Shown in pieces: positions 1 through 9,033 of a stretch of DNA of 64,000 nucleotides (position 1 is the stretch's first letter; each line of letters begins with the position of its first letter). The position numbers and the translations under genes are program-made. The stretch is from Tsuneonella litorea (GTDB taxonomy: Bacteria > Pseudomonadota > Alphaproteobacteria > Sphingomonadales > Sphingomonadaceae). A model generated the notes under the pieces. The model was not told the origin of the DNA, ran no database searches, and was given only the letters and a program-made list of their open reading frames with translations. The stretch is from contig NZ_JAOAMV010000009.1 of assembly GCF_025154015.1 (NCBI RefSeq), forward strand, positions 16,238-80,237, given 5' to 3'.

Positions 1-2
1 AC

Positions 3-185
3 CGGATGCAGTACAAGATCCGCTACCGGCCGATCGAGCTGCTCGGGCGCGACGGGTGGCAGCGCCTCGATCGCGATCGCCACGATGCGCTCATCGCCGC
101 AGCCATGGCTCCCCGCTCCAGAGTGCGCGACGCGGCCAGTCCTGCCAAGGACGCCTCGCTTCCGCAGTTTGCCCAGGACGACTAG
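3..185 (+). CDS. C-terminal fragment of an unidentified protein (gene starts outside the window)
   Basis: An open frame enters from the left edge and ends at TAG 183-185, giving about 60 codons that read as soluble protein (begins RMQYKIRYRPIELLGRDGW, ends PQFAQDD). The frame differs from tamA and overlaps its 5' end by about 100 bases if tamA starts at 85. Composition is charged, with no membrane segment. I do not recognise the family from this tail. That it is a real gene is inferred from protein-like composition and from its stop lying next to the tamA signal sequence, which suggests co-transcription with tamA. Confidence 0.5.
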   Translation, partial: RMQYKIRYRPIELLGRDGWQRLDRDRHDALIAAAMAPRSRVRDAASPAKDASLPQFAQDD

Positions 186-2325
186 CCGCTCACTTCTCGC
201 CCTGGCGGGTGCAGCCTTCGCGATTCTTCCCGCGATGGCGCCGGCGCAGGACCGCCAGGCGCCGCCCTCGCTCGAGGACCTGATACCCGATTCCGCGGTC
301 GAAGACCCGGAAGGCTGGGCTGCGCAAGGGGCGCCCGCCGACCCGCCGGAAGACGCCGCGGTGGCGGCCATGGCCGAACTCGATGCCGATTCGCCGCTGG
401 CGGACGTCCCGCCGATCGACCTGCCCTGGCCCGACGACCTTGATCTGCCGGCGATGGCGGACCTCGAACCTGACGATTCGATCGAGTTTGCAGACGCGAT
501 CGAGGACGGGCAGCCCCGACCGGGACTCGCGGATGCCGAGATCGTGCGAATCTCGTCCGAACTCGTCCTCGCCTTTCCCCCCGGCGAGGCGGCATTTCCC
601 CAGCGGTCCGAGTTCGCCGACCGCTTCGCGCAGCTTTCCACCATCGCCGAACTCGATTCGGACGAGGACAACATCGCCCAGCTCGCCGCCCGCGCCAAGG
701 CAGACGAGGAGCTGCTCGAGACGATGCTCAGGGTCTACGGCTACTACGACGGTCAGGTGGTGCGCACGGTCGGCGCGATCCAGCCGGGCGAGGAGGATGC
801 CGCAAACCGGCCGAAGGTACGCTTCGACCTGATCCCGGGAGCCCGCTACCGGTTCGGCGCGATCGACCTCGGCAACCTGTCTGCCGCGCCCGATGCGTCG
901 GCGCTGCGCAGTGCGTTCGAGATACGGTCCGGCGATCCGCTGTCGAGCGACCGGATCGTTGCCGAGCAGTTCGATCTCGACCGTGCGCTGGGCGAGCTCG
1001 GCTATCCCTTCGCCGCGATCGAAGAGCCCGAGCTGCTCGTCGATCATGCGCGCGAAGAGGGCGACCTGACGATGAAGGTCGAGCCGGGCGGCAAGTTCGC
1101 GTTCGGGGCGGTCAATTCCAACCTGCCCGAATTCCTCTCCGGCCGGCATCTCGCGACCATCGCGCGGTTCGATCCTGGCGACATCTACCAGCGGTCGCTC
1201 GAATACGACCTGCGCCGCGCGATCGTTTCGACCGGACTCGTTTCGTCGGTCACGATTACGCCGCGCAAGGTCAGCGAGCCGGTCGGCGGCCAGCCGGGCG
1301 AGGTGGCGCTCGACGTCGAGATGACCAAGGCCAAGCTGCGCACGATCGCCGGTGCCATCGGCTATGGCACCGGCGAGGGTTTCCGGCTCGAGGCGAGCTG
1401 GGAGCACCGCAACATGTTCCCGCCCGAAGGGATGCTCCGCCTGCGCGGGATCGCCGGCACGCAGCAGCAGCTCGCCGGGGTCACGTTCCGCAAGAACAAC
1501 TTCGGCGGACGCGACAAGGTGCTGACGCTCGACGCGTTCGGCTCGACGATCTCGAGCCAGGCTTACGATGCGCGCACTGTTTCGTTCGTCGGGACCTACG
1601 AACGGCTGTCGACCCTGCTGTTCCAGAAGCCCCTGAGCTGGAGCGTGGGCTTTGAAGCCGTGGCGACGCAAGAGCGGCCTGCACCGATCGGCGGCGTGGT
1701 CCAGCCCCGCCAGACCTACTTCGTCGGCGCGCTGCCGGTCTATGCTCAGGTCGACACCACGGACAGCCTCCTCGATCCAAAGGAGGGTTTCCGTATCGGC
1801 GGCCGGCTTTCGCCGGAAGTCTCGCGGAGCAACGGGACCGAAAGTGTCTACCTGCGCAGCCAGGTCGACGCGTCGTATTACCAGCAGGTGACCGAAAAGG
1901 TCGTGCTCGCCGGACGGGTCCGGTTCGGTGCGATCCCGGGCACGGCGCTGGCCAACATCGCGCCCTCGCGGCGGCTCTACAGCGGCGGCGGCGGGTCCGT
2001 GCGCGGATATGGTTACCAAGCGATCGGCCCGCGCGACGCGAACGGCAATCCAACCGGGGGGCGCAGCCTCGTCGAGGGCGCGGTCGAGGCGCGCATCGGC
2101 ACGAAGTTCTTCGACGGCGCGCTGTCGGTGGTTCCGTTCCTCGACGCCGGTTCGGTCAGCCGGTCGGTCACCCCCGACTTCGAAACGGTCCGGTTCGGTG
2201 CCGGAATCGGCCTGCGCTACAACACCGGCTTCGGGCCGCTGCGGTTCGACGTCGCCACGCCGGTCAACCCGGCACCGGGCGACAGCCGGATCGCGGTCTA
2301 CGTCTCGCTCGGGCAGGCGTTCTGA
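85..2325 (+). CDS. tamA: TamA-like outer-membrane assembly factor (Omp85/BamA superfamily)
   Basis: An outer-membrane beta-barrel with periplasmic POTRA domains that works with TamB in moving proteins or lipids to the outer membrane. A hydrophobic signal (RSLLALAGAAFAILPAMAPAQ) precedes an acidic Asp/Pro-rich segment. POTRA-like sequence covers roughly residues 150-430, and the C-terminal barrel carries the conserved VRGY loop motif near residue 640 and ends in a terminal Phe, as barrel proteins do. The length (746 aa from ATG 85) is somewhat long. An in-frame TTG at 169 would give a more ordinary short signal peptide, so the start is uncertain. Its stop overlaps the tamB start by one base (TGATG), a classic tamAB pair. 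Confidence 0.9.
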   Translation: MRSSPQPWLPAPECATRPVLPRTPRFRSLPRTTSRSLLALAGAAFAILPAMAPAQDRQAPPSLEDLIPDSAVEDPEGWAAQGAPADPPEDAAVAAMAELDADSPLADVPPIDLPWPDDLDLPAMADLEPDDSIEFADAIEDGQPRPGLADAEIVRISSELVLAFPPGEAAFPQRSEFADRFAQLSTIAELDSDEDNIAQLAARAKADEELLETMLRVYGYYDGQVVRTVGAIQPGEEDAANRPKVRFDLIPGARYRFGAIDLGNLSAAPDASALRSAFEIRSGDPLSSDRIVAEQFDLDRALGELGYPFAAIEEPELLVDHAREEGDLTMKVEPGGKFAFGAVNSNLPEFLSGRHLATIARFDPGDIYQRSLEYDLRRAIVSTGLVSSVTITPRKVSEPVGGQPGEVALDVEMTKAKLRTIAGAIGYGTGEGFRLEASWEHRNMFPPEGMLRLRGIAGTQQQLAGVTFRKNNFGGRDKVLTLDAFGSTISSQAYDARTVSFVGTYERLSTLLFQKPLSWSVGFEAVATQERPAPIGGVVQPRQTYFVGALPVYAQVDTTDSLLDPKEGFRIGGRLSPEVSRSNGTESVYLRSQVDASYYQQVTEKVVLAGRVRFGAIPGTALANIAPSRRLYSGGGGSVRGYGYQAIGPRDANGNPTGGRSLVEGAVEARIGTKFFDGALSVVPFLDAGSVSRSVTPDFETVRFGAGIGLRYNTGFGPLRFDVATPVNPAPGDSRIAVYVSLGQAF

Positions 2326-5300
2326 TGGCGGCCGGGGAAGCGATCGAACCCGGGGACGGACGCGAGGACGCCGCAGCCAGCCGCGCACACCCCGGGCGCA
2401 CGGCGGCCAAGTGGATCTTCGGCGGACTTGCCGCAGCCGTGCTGCTGATCGTTGCTGCGCTGGCCCTGCTCAACAGCCCGATCGGGCAGCGCTGGGTGAC
2501 CGACCAGATCGCCAAGGTGGCGCCTGCTTCGGGGCTGAAGATCAGCATCGGCCGGATCGAAGGCAATCTCTACGGCAAGGCGACCCTGCACGACGTCACG
2601 CTGTCCGACCCGACGGGACCGTTCCTGACCGTTCCCCTCGTCGATCTCGACTGGCGCCCGACGAGCTGGTTCGCGCGGGGTCTCGACGTTCGCGAACTGA
2701 CCACCCACCGGGGCACGCTGCTGCGTCTGCCCGAACTCAACCCCGGCGATCCCGACGCACCGATCCTGCCCAATTTCGACATCCGGATCGACAAGCTGGC
2801 GATCGACGACCTGACGATCGCCAAGGGGGTGATCGATGCCGAAGCGCACAAGGTCAACCTGCGCGCGAACGCCGACATCCGCGATGGGCGTGTCCTCGTA
2901 AAGGCCGACGGGCGCCTCGGGACGCGCGACCGGATCCACGCACTCGTCGATGCCGAGCCGGACGGCGACCGCTTCGACATCGACCTCGACTACCGGGCGC
3001 CGAGGGGCGGCGTGATCGCGGGGTTGATCGGGGCCGAGGCCGGATACAGCGCGAAGGTGCGGGGCGAGGGCACCTGGAGCCGCTGGAACGGCGTCGGCCA
3101 GGTGCTGCGTGACGGCGAGAACTTCGCCGCGTTCCGGATGACCAATGCCGGCGGCGACTACACCGTCGTAGGGCAGGCGCATCCGCGGCCGGCGATTCCA
3201 GCGGGCCTGCTGCGCGACGCGCTCGGCGAAACCGTCTCCTACAAGGCGACCGGAACGCTCAACGACAGCGTGCTTGATGGGACAATCCGGCTGGTCGCGG
3301 GGGGCGTTGCGGGAACGGCAACCGGCGCGCTCGACCTGGGCAACAACGCTGCCGAGGGCCTGGCGGTCAACGCGCGGATCAGGAACCCGGCGCTGCTGGG
3401 CGCGGGCACCCGGGTCGAGGGCGCGCGGATCGGGGCCACGCTCGACGGACCCTTTCGCGACCTGACCATCGATCACAGGCTCTCGGTCGCGAAGTTTGCC
3501 AGCGGGGCGACTGAGGTCACGGGGCTGACCCAGCGGGGGACGGCGACTTACGATGGTGCGCGCTGGACCTTGCCGGTCGATGCCAAGGTGGCGCGGATCG
3601 TCACCGGCTCTGCGCAAATCGATCCGCGGCTGGTGGACGGAACGATGCGGGGGACGGTCACCTATCAGGGCAACCGCATCGCGTCCGAGGGGCTGGCGCT
3701 CGCCTTTCCCGGCGCGAGCGCGCGGCTGACGCTCGCAGGAGACACCGCGAGCGGCGACTACCGCGTCGCCGGGCCCGTGACCGCGAACGGCCTTGCGATC
3801 GAAAACGTCGGCACCGTCAACGGCGGAGCGACGATCGTCGCCACGTTCGGCAGTTCTCCATGGACCTTGCAGGCGGATTTCCGCGGCAGCATCCCGAAAG
3901 TGTCGAACGAAACGCTGGCGAACCTGGCAGGGCCGTCGATCGCCTTCAGCGGCGGGATCACCACCGGGGGTGCGCGGCCGCTCGATTTCCGGGGCGTGCG
4001 GATCGATGCGGCCAAGCTCGACCTTTCGCTCGACGGGATGATCCGGCCCGGCCGCACCAGCGTCGCCGGGCGCGGTCGGCACGTCGATTACGGCCCCTTC
4101 ACGGTCGAGGGCGCCTATACCGACCGCGGGCCTGAAGCGGTGCTGGTGTTCGCCGATCCGCTGCCCGCCGCGGGGCTGAAGGACGTGCGGGTGGCGATCG
4201 TCCCAACCGACGACGGTTTTGGCATGGAAACCCGGGGCGATTCGATGCTCGGACGCTTCGAGGGGCAGATCGACCTCTTCGCGCCTTCGGACGGGCCGAC
4301 GCGGCTGGCGATCCGCAAGCTCGACGTCTGGAAGACTTCGGTCACCGGTGAGCTGACCGTGGCGGATGGAGCGGCCGCCGGCACACTGGCGGTCGCGGGG
4401 GGCGGTCTCGACGGAACCATCGCGCTTTCACCGCGCGGAGGTGGACAGGCTTTCGACGTGGAACTTGCGGCCCGCGACGCGCGGTTTGCCGGCGCCACGC
4501 CGTTGTCGATCGGCCGGGCCGACATCGACGCGAGCGGGCTGCTGGTCGACGGCAACAGCACGATCGGCGGAAGCGTGTATGCGCAGGGTGTCACCTACGG
4601 CAGCCTGTTCATCGGTCGACTGGCAGCGCGCGCCGATCTCGAGAATGGCGCCGGCACGGTCACCGCATCGGTCGCCGGACGGCGCGGCAGCCGGTTCGCG
4701 ATGCAGCTCAATGCCAATGTCGCGCCCCGGCGGATCGCGGTCGCCGCGCGCGGCGAATTCGCCGGGCGCGCGATCACGATGCCGCGGCGCGCGGTTCTGC
4801 TGAAGCAACCCGATGGCGGCTGGCTGCTCGAACCCGCGCAGGTGAACTTCGCCGGCGGCGGCCTGATCGGCTCGGGCGAGCTGGGTGGCGGCCGCACGGC
4901 GATGAAGCTTCAGATGGCGGACCTGCCGCTGTCGGTGGTCGACATCTTCACCGAACTGGGCCTGGGCGGGAGGATATCCGGCGTCATCGACTTTGCCAGC
5001 GGGGGCGGGGCGCCGCTGACCGGAGCGGCACGGATCAAGGTCGACGGACTGACGCGCTCGGGCCTGGTACTGACCTCGCGGCCGATGGACCTCGCGATGG
5101 TTCTGCGCCTGACCCCCGAGCGTCTCGAGACCCGGGCGGTGATGGACGAGGGGGGGCAGCGGCGCGGACGGCTTCAGGGCCGCGTTGCGGACCTGCCGCA
5201 GGACGGCGCGCTGTTCGACCGCCTGCGGGCGGGCAACCTGTTCGCCCAGCTTCGCTACAAGGGACCGGCCGACGCGCTCTGGCGGCTCGCCGCGGTCGAC

Positions 5301-6521
5301 GCCTTCGACCTGACCGGGCCGCTCTCGGTCGCGGCCGACGTCAACGGCTCGCTCGCCGCGCCGCTGGTGCGCGGGGTCGTCGCCAGCGACAACCTTCGCC
5401 TTCGCTCCAGCCTTTCGGGCACCGACCTTGCCAACGTGAAGGCGCGCGGCACCTTTTCGGGGTCGCGGCTGCGGCTGACCGGCTTCAGCGGCACTTCGCC
5501 AAACGGCGGTTCGGTTAGCGGAAGCGGGGTGATCACCCTGGAAGACCTCGGGGTGAAGGGGCCGCAGCTCGACATCCGCGTTGCCGCTCGCAACGCCCGG
5601 CTGCTCGACGCGCAAGGGCTGAGCGCGACGGTAACCGGACCGTTGCGGATCGTGTCCGACGGGATCGGGGGGACGATTGCCGGGCGACTGCTGGTCGACC
5701 GCGCGAGCTGGCGTCTCGGCACGGCCGCCGCCGACGTGCGCCTGCCGCAGATCAGGACCCGGGAAATCAATCTTCCGTATGACGCGGGTCCGCCGCGGGT
5801 TGCCGCGCGGCCGTGGCGCTACCTGATTGACGCGCGCGCACCGAGCCGGGTGGATGTCGACGGCATGGGCCTCGACAGCGAATGGGGCGCGAACGTCGTC
5901 GTTCGGGGGACCACCGACGATCCGCGCATCGGGGGCGAGGCGCGCATGGTTCGAGGCGACTACACGTTTGCCGGCACCCGGTTCGAGCTTACCCGCGGGG
6001 TGATCCGCTTCGACGAGAACGTGCCGATCGACCCACGGCTCGACATCGTCGCCGAAAGCGAATCGCAGGGGATCGACGTGGCGGTGAAGGTCCAGGGCAG
6101 TGCGCTGCAGCCCGAGATCACCTTCCAGTCCACGCCCGCGTTGCCGGAAGAGGAAATCCTCGCGCGGCTGCTGTTCGGCGGCTCCATTACCGAGCTGTCG
6201 GCGACGGACGTGCTCCAGCTCGGCTCGGCACTCGCCTCGCTGCGCGGCGGCGGCGGCATGGACCCGATCAACCGCCTGCGCTCGGCGATCGGCCTCGACC
6301 GGCTGCGGATCGTCAGCGCGGACCCGGCGCTCGGACGGGCGACCTCGATCGCGCTCGGCAAGAACATCGGTCGCCGGTTCTACGTGGAAATCGTCACTGA
6401 TGGCCGCGGGTACAGTGCCACCCAGGCGGAATTCCGCATCACCAGCTGGCTGTCGATCCTGGGCAGCATCTCGACCATCGGCCGCGAATCGATCGTGGCC
6501 GAGGTCAGCCGGGACTACTGA
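2325..6521 (+). CDS. tamB: TamB translocation/assembly module, inner-membrane-anchored (DUF490)
   Basis: Large periplasm-spanning protein that partners TamA. At 1398 aa it has the usual family size. One N-terminal membrane anchor lies at about residues 28-48 (WIFGGLAAAVLLIVAALALL). A long run of beta-rich repeats follows, predicted to form a hydrophobic groove between the membranes. The C-terminal ~380 residues match the DUF490/TamB domain style, including EEILARLLFGGS, and the chain ends in aromatic Tyr as expected for docking into TamA. The ATG overlaps the tamA stop by one base, so the two are very likely translated together. A GC-rich hairpin follows the stop. Confidence 0.93.
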   Translation: MAAGEAIEPGDGREDAAASRAHPGRTAAKWIFGGLAAAVLLIVAALALLNSPIGQRWVTDQIAKVAPASGLKISIGRIEGNLYGKATLHDVTLSDPTGPFLTVPLVDLDWRPTSWFARGLDVRELTTHRGTLLRLPELNPGDPDAPILPNFDIRIDKLAIDDLTIAKGVIDAEAHKVNLRANADIRDGRVLVKADGRLGTRDRIHALVDAEPDGDRFDIDLDYRAPRGGVIAGLIGAEAGYSAKVRGEGTWSRWNGVGQVLRDGENFAAFRMTNAGGDYTVVGQAHPRPAIPAGLLRDALGETVSYKATGTLNDSVLDGTIRLVAGGVAGTATGALDLGNNAAEGLAVNARIRNPALLGAGTRVEGARIGATLDGPFRDLTIDHRLSVAKFASGATEVTGLTQRGTATYDGARWTLPVDAKVARIVTGSAQIDPRLVDGTMRGTVTYQGNRIASEGLALAFPGASARLTLAGDTASGDYRVAGPVTANGLAIENVGTVNGGATIVATFGSSPWTLQADFRGSIPKVSNETLANLAGPSIAFSGGITTGGARPLDFRGVRIDAAKLDLSLDGMIRPGRTSVAGRGRHVDYGPFTVEGAYTDRGPEAVLVFADPLPAAGLKDVRVAIVPTDDGFGMETRGDSMLGRFEGQIDLFAPSDGPTRLAIRKLDVWKTSVTGELTVADGAAAGTLAVAGGGLDGTIALSPRGGGQAFDVELAARDARFAGATPLSIGRADIDASGLLVDGNSTIGGSVYAQGVTYGSLFIGRLAARADLENGAGTVTASVAGRRGSRFAMQLNANVAPRRIAVAARGEFAGRAITMPRRAVLLKQPDGGWLLEPAQVNFAGGGLIGSGELGGGRTAMKLQMADLPLSVVDIFTELGLGGRISGVIDFASGGGAPLTGAARIKVDGLTRSGLVLTSRPMDLAMVLRLTPERLETRAVMDEGGQRRGRLQGRVADLPQDGALFDRLRAGNLFAQLRYKGPADALWRLAAVDAFDLTGPLSVAADVNGSLAAPLVRGVVASDNLRLRSSLSGTDLANVKARGTFSGSRLRLTGFSGTSPNGGSVSGSGVITLEDLGVKGPQLDIRVAARNARLLDAQGLSATVTGPLRIVSDGIGGTIAGRLLVDRASWRLGTAAADVRLPQIRTREINLPYDAGPPRVAARPWRYLIDARAPSRVDVDGMGLDSEWGANVVVRGTTDDPRIGGEARMVRGDYTFAGTRFELTRGVIRFDENVPIDPRLDIVAESESQGIDVAVKVQGSALQPEITFQSTPALPEEEILARLLFGGSITELSATDVLQLGSALASLRGGGGMDPINRLRSAIGLDRLRIVSADPALGRATSIALGKNIGRRFYVEIVTDGRGYSATQAEFRITSWLSILGSISTIGRESIVAEVSRDY

Positions 6522-6535
6522 GCACCGGCGCCCGG

Positions 6536-6566
6536 ACGCCCGGGAAGCCGCCGGCTCCCCGGGTGC
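6536..6566. terminator. GC-rich hairpin between convergent tamB and the fasciclin gene
   Basis: CCCGGG-A-AGC at 6539-6547 pairs with GCT-C-CCCGGG at 6554-6563, a long stem in the 63-base gap between two convergent genes. There is no T-tract on either side, so it is either a weak bidirectional terminator or a 3' end stabiliser. Confidence 0.45.
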
Positions 6567-6584
6567 GGCGGAAGAGGGGCAGGG

Positions 6585-7166
6585 TCAGGCCGCGGGCGCG
6601 ACTTCAGGCTGCTTGACGAAGCCGTCGACCGGCAGGACGACGCCGTTGCTCGCGACAAGCGGATCGCCTTCGATGGTCGCCTTTGATCCGTCGCTGCCCG
6701 TCACGACGACCGACCCGCCCACTTCGGAGAAGGTGACTTCTCCATCATCGAGCGTGGTCATCGTCACCGGCCCCTTGCGATCGGCGATCGCCTTGCGGAT
6801 CGCGTCGAGGGTTAGGTGGCCAGGCAGGATATGTCCGCGCAATACCGCGACCAGTTCCGCCCGGTGGGCATCGTCCTTGAGCGCGGCGGTCTCGCCGTCG
6901 GTTGATCCGAAGGCGCCGTCGTCGGGCGCGAGGATGGTGTAGCTGCCGGGACCGTCGAATATGTCGGCCAGCCCGGCCTCCGACAGTGCGCCCGACAGGG
7001 TGGTCAGGTCGGGCGCCCCGCCGATCGCCGCCGCCAGCGTGCGGTTGGCCGCAGACGTCGTCGGGCCATCGGCTTCGCTCGCGTTGTCCGACTGCGAACA
7101 GGCGGCCAGGGGCGAAAGGAGCGCGAGTGCGGCGGCTGCCGCGATGGGATTCATCTTGGGCATCAT
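6585..7166 (-). CDS. Fasciclin (FAS1) domain lipoprotein
   Basis: A secreted lipoprotein with a single FAS1 domain, a fold linked to cell adhesion and envelope interactions. The N-terminus is a lipoprotein signal with the lipobox LAAC. The rest is one FAS1 repeat: the H1-like motif DIFDGPGSYTILAPDDGAF appears midway, followed by the H2-like stretch VLRGHILPGHLTLDAI. I chose ATG 7166 because GAGGG sits five bases upstream. The longer ATG at 7178 would overlap the stop of the upstream gene by four bases (ATGA) but has a poor ribosome site. Substrate or partner unknown. Confidence 0.85.
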   Translation of the reverse strand: MMPKMNPIAAAAALALLSPLAACSQSDNASEADGPTTSAANRTLAAAIGGAPDLTTLSGALSEAGLADIFDGPGSYTILAPDDGAFGSTDGETAALKDDAHRAELVAVLRGHILPGHLTLDAIRKAIADRKGPVTMTTLDDGEVTFSEVGGSVVVTGSDGSKATIEGDPLVASNGVVLPVDGFVKQPEVAPAA

Positions 7167-7174
7167 CACGTCCC

Positions 7175-8191
7175 TCATGTCAGCAGCTGGATGGCAGCCT
7201 GGATCAGCTGCGTGGTCGGATCGACTTGGTAAACGTACCCGTCCGAATAGCGGTAATACCTGTCGGGCGTGTCGTAGTACCGGTCGCGATAGGCGTAGGG
7301 CACGTTGTAGACATCGTAGCCCGACGGCATCGGCTGTCCGACCGCAAACTGGTCGCCGGTCAGCAGCGCCGCGATCGAAGTGATCGCCGCCGTCTCGGGA
7401 TCGACGCGGTAGAGCACGTTATCGGCATAGCGGTAGCTGTTGGCGGGGCCGAGGTTGTAGTAATCGACGTAATAGTCGGGCACCGAAACCGGCTGGTAGT
7501 AGCTCGGCCACGGGTTGCCGATCGACAAGGCGCCGCCCAGCAGCGGGATGTATCCCAGGATCGAGCCGTTCGCACCGGTCCGGTAGAGGTAGCCGTCGTC
7601 GTAATAGTAACGACCGTCGCCGAGCGATCGGTAGCCGAAGTACGACGGGCGGAAATAGCGGTCTTCCCAGCCCGCGCGCTTCTTGGCGAGCCCCGGGGGC
7701 ATGCAGCCGTGGTTCTTCTTGGCGAGTCCTGGGGGGCAGCCTTCTATGTAACCATAGCGGTCGCGGTCGCCGAACGACACGGTTCGCACTTCGCGATAGC
7801 CCTCGCGGCGGTAATCGCGGTCATCGCCCCGGCGATAGTCGCGGTCGGGACGGCGTTCGACCGAACGCTCGACCTTGCGCGCCTGATTGGCCTGGGACGC
7901 ACGATCGGATTTCGCGGCCTTTTCCGGGGGGCCTCGGTCGGGTCTATCGGGCTTCTCGCGGGGTCCCCGCGCGTCGTTTGCCCTGGGGCCATGATCGGAA
8001 TGGGCAGCTGCCTTCATCGACGCTCCCCTGTCCAGTTTTCCGCCGTCACCGTGGCCAGCTCCGTGGGCCTCCATGGCGGCGTGGCCGCCAGCCTTGTCGG
8101 CACCCTTGCCCTTGCCATTGCCGGGGTCGGCATAAGCGCCGCCCGCGGCGAGGGCGATGGCGGCCGCGCTCATCAGAAACTTGCGCATCAT
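7175..8191 (-). CDS. Exported Tyr-rich repeat protein with tandem CPPGLAKK motifs (function unknown)
   Basis: 338 aa from ATG 8191, preceded by AAAGGAGA. Signal peptide 1-22 (ends GGAYA). Residues 23-135 are low-complexity, rich in Gly, Lys, Asp and Arg. Residues 152-171 hold a tandem CPPGLAKK motif reminiscent of RcnB-family periplasmic proteins. The C-terminal half is a degenerate repeat of about 60 residues (194-250, 252-310, truncated 312-338), each unit opening with a Tyr cluster, then YxYxVDPxTxxI-like sequence. No catalytic motif is visible. An EcfG-type promoter lies 22 bases upstream, suggesting expression in the general stress response. An RcnB-like role is only a weak analogy. Confidence 0.8.
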   Translation of the reverse strand: MMRKFLMSAAAIALAAGGAYADPGNGKGKGADKAGGHAAMEAHGAGHGDGGKLDRGASMKAAAHSDHGPRANDARGPREKPDRPDRGPPEKAAKSDRASQANQARKVERSVERRPDRDYRRGDDRDYRREGYREVRTVSFGDRDRYGYIEGCPPGLAKKNHGCMPPGLAKKRAGWEDRYFRPSYFGYRSLGDGRYYYDDGYLYRTGANGSILGYIPLLGGALSIGNPWPSYYQPVSVPDYYVDYYNLGPANSYRYADNVLYRVDPETAAITSIAALLTGDQFAVGQPMPSGYDVYNVPYAYRDRYYDTPDRYYRYSDGYVYQVDPTTQLIQAAIQLLT

Positions 8192-8212
8192 GCATCTCCT
8201 TTTGCTCCGCTG

Positions 8213-8238
8213 AACGGCGGGCGCCGCGCGACAGTTCC
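8213..8238 (-). promoter_or_regulatory. EcfG-type (general stress response) promoter
   Basis: On the minus strand the sequence reads GGAAC, 17 bases, CGTT. This matches the alphaproteobacterial EcfG consensus (GGAAC-N16/17-CGTT). CGTT ends 21 bases before the ATG at 8191, leaving a short leader that contains the AAGGAG ribosome site. The spacing and position fit a promoter for the repeat protein. Confidence 0.65.
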
Positions 8239-8294
8239 ATGAACGACTGACAACGAATGTTAAAATACGGAAATAAAATGAAATTTTGCCTGTT

Positions 8295-8918
8295 TCAGGA
8301 TTCCTGCGCATAGCGCCGGGCTTCTGCCTCGCGCCGCCGGACGAGGCCCTTGAGAACCCGGCCGCCGGCCCGGGTCCAGCGGCCGAACTCGCGCCGCGCC
8401 CCGGCGAAATCCCCCGCCACATGGCGCCGGGTCAGCGTTGCCCGTGCGATCGCGCCGGTGTTGTAGTGGAAGCTGACGAGCGCATCGAACTGCGGCTGGC
8501 TCGTCGGTGCATCGCCGATCGCCTTGCTGACCGCCGCGGCATGGCGGGCAAGATCGGCGACCAGGCGGGCTTCGCACTGGCTGCGGGTCCAGACCGTATC
8601 CGGACCGATGTCCGGCCCGGTCGCGCCCCATCCGATCGTCCACGGGGCGCCGCCGGAACCCGGATCCGGATAGGCCTCGACCAGCCCGTCGGACCGCAGG
8701 CGGGCGAACCCCTCGAACTGCTGGATAAGGGCGATGCCGGCTGCGCTCACGCAGCGTCGCGGGTGGTCCCGTTCCGAGGCCCGCGCGCACGGGACGACGG
8801 CAGCATCTCGGTCTTCGGTGGCGGCGTCGATCGCGGCATCGAGGAGGGCGATGTCCGCGCGCGTGAAGCCGCGCCCGAGAAGGCGTCGAACGGCATCGAA
8901 GATCGGCTTGCGGTGCAT
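8295..8918 (-). CDS. Phage-type lysozyme (glycoside hydrolase family 24)
   Basis: Cleaves the MurNAc-GlcNAc bonds of peptidoglycan. The GH24 Glu-Asp-Thr triad is visible: Glu in IQQFEGF, Asp in AYPDPG and Thr in WTIGWGAT, followed by the conserved FDALVSFHYNTGA helix. At 207 aa it is a normal size, with an N-terminal extension of about 55 residues lacking an obvious signal peptide or signal-arrest membrane helix. No holin, spanin or other phage gene lies nearby, so this is a domesticated or solitary enzyme. The stop is followed by an AT-rich stretch and then the EcfG-promoted gene on the same strand. Confidence 0.85.
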   Translation of the reverse strand: MHRKPIFDAVRRLLGRGFTRADIALLDAAIDAATEDRDAAVVPCARASERDHPRRCVSAAGIALIQQFEGFARLRSDGLVEAYPDPGSGGAPWTIGWGATGPDIGPDTVWTRSQCEARLVADLARHAAAVSKAIGDAPTSQPQFDALVSFHYNTGAIARATLTRRHVAGDFAGARREFGRWTRAGGRVLKGLVRRREAEARRYAQES

Positions 8919-8984
8919 GGGCGGCCTCGTGCGCGGCGAATCGAGGCAGCGTGACTAGACAGGCCGGAGCCGTGTAGGAAAATG

Positions 8985-9020
8985 AAAAAACCGGGAGCCC
9001 TGCCGGCAAGGCGCCCCGGT
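8985..9020 (-). terminator. Rho-independent terminator of the secreted HExxH gene
   Basis: Read on the minus strand, ACCGGG pairs with CCCGGT around an interrupted GC-rich inner stem, followed at once by TTTTTT. It lies 14 bases after the stop at 9034. Confidence 0.8.
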
Positions 9021-9033
9021 CAGCGGCGAAGGA

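Noticed and set aside
2298..4082. 594-codon antisense frame opposite tamB
   Set aside because: Same GC effect; composition is low-complexity and no homologous motif is visible, while tamB is intact.
8260..9009. 249-codon frame overlapping the lysozyme
   Set aside because: The same-strand frame 8295-8918 has the full GH24 triad; the other reads as Arg/Pro-rich noise.
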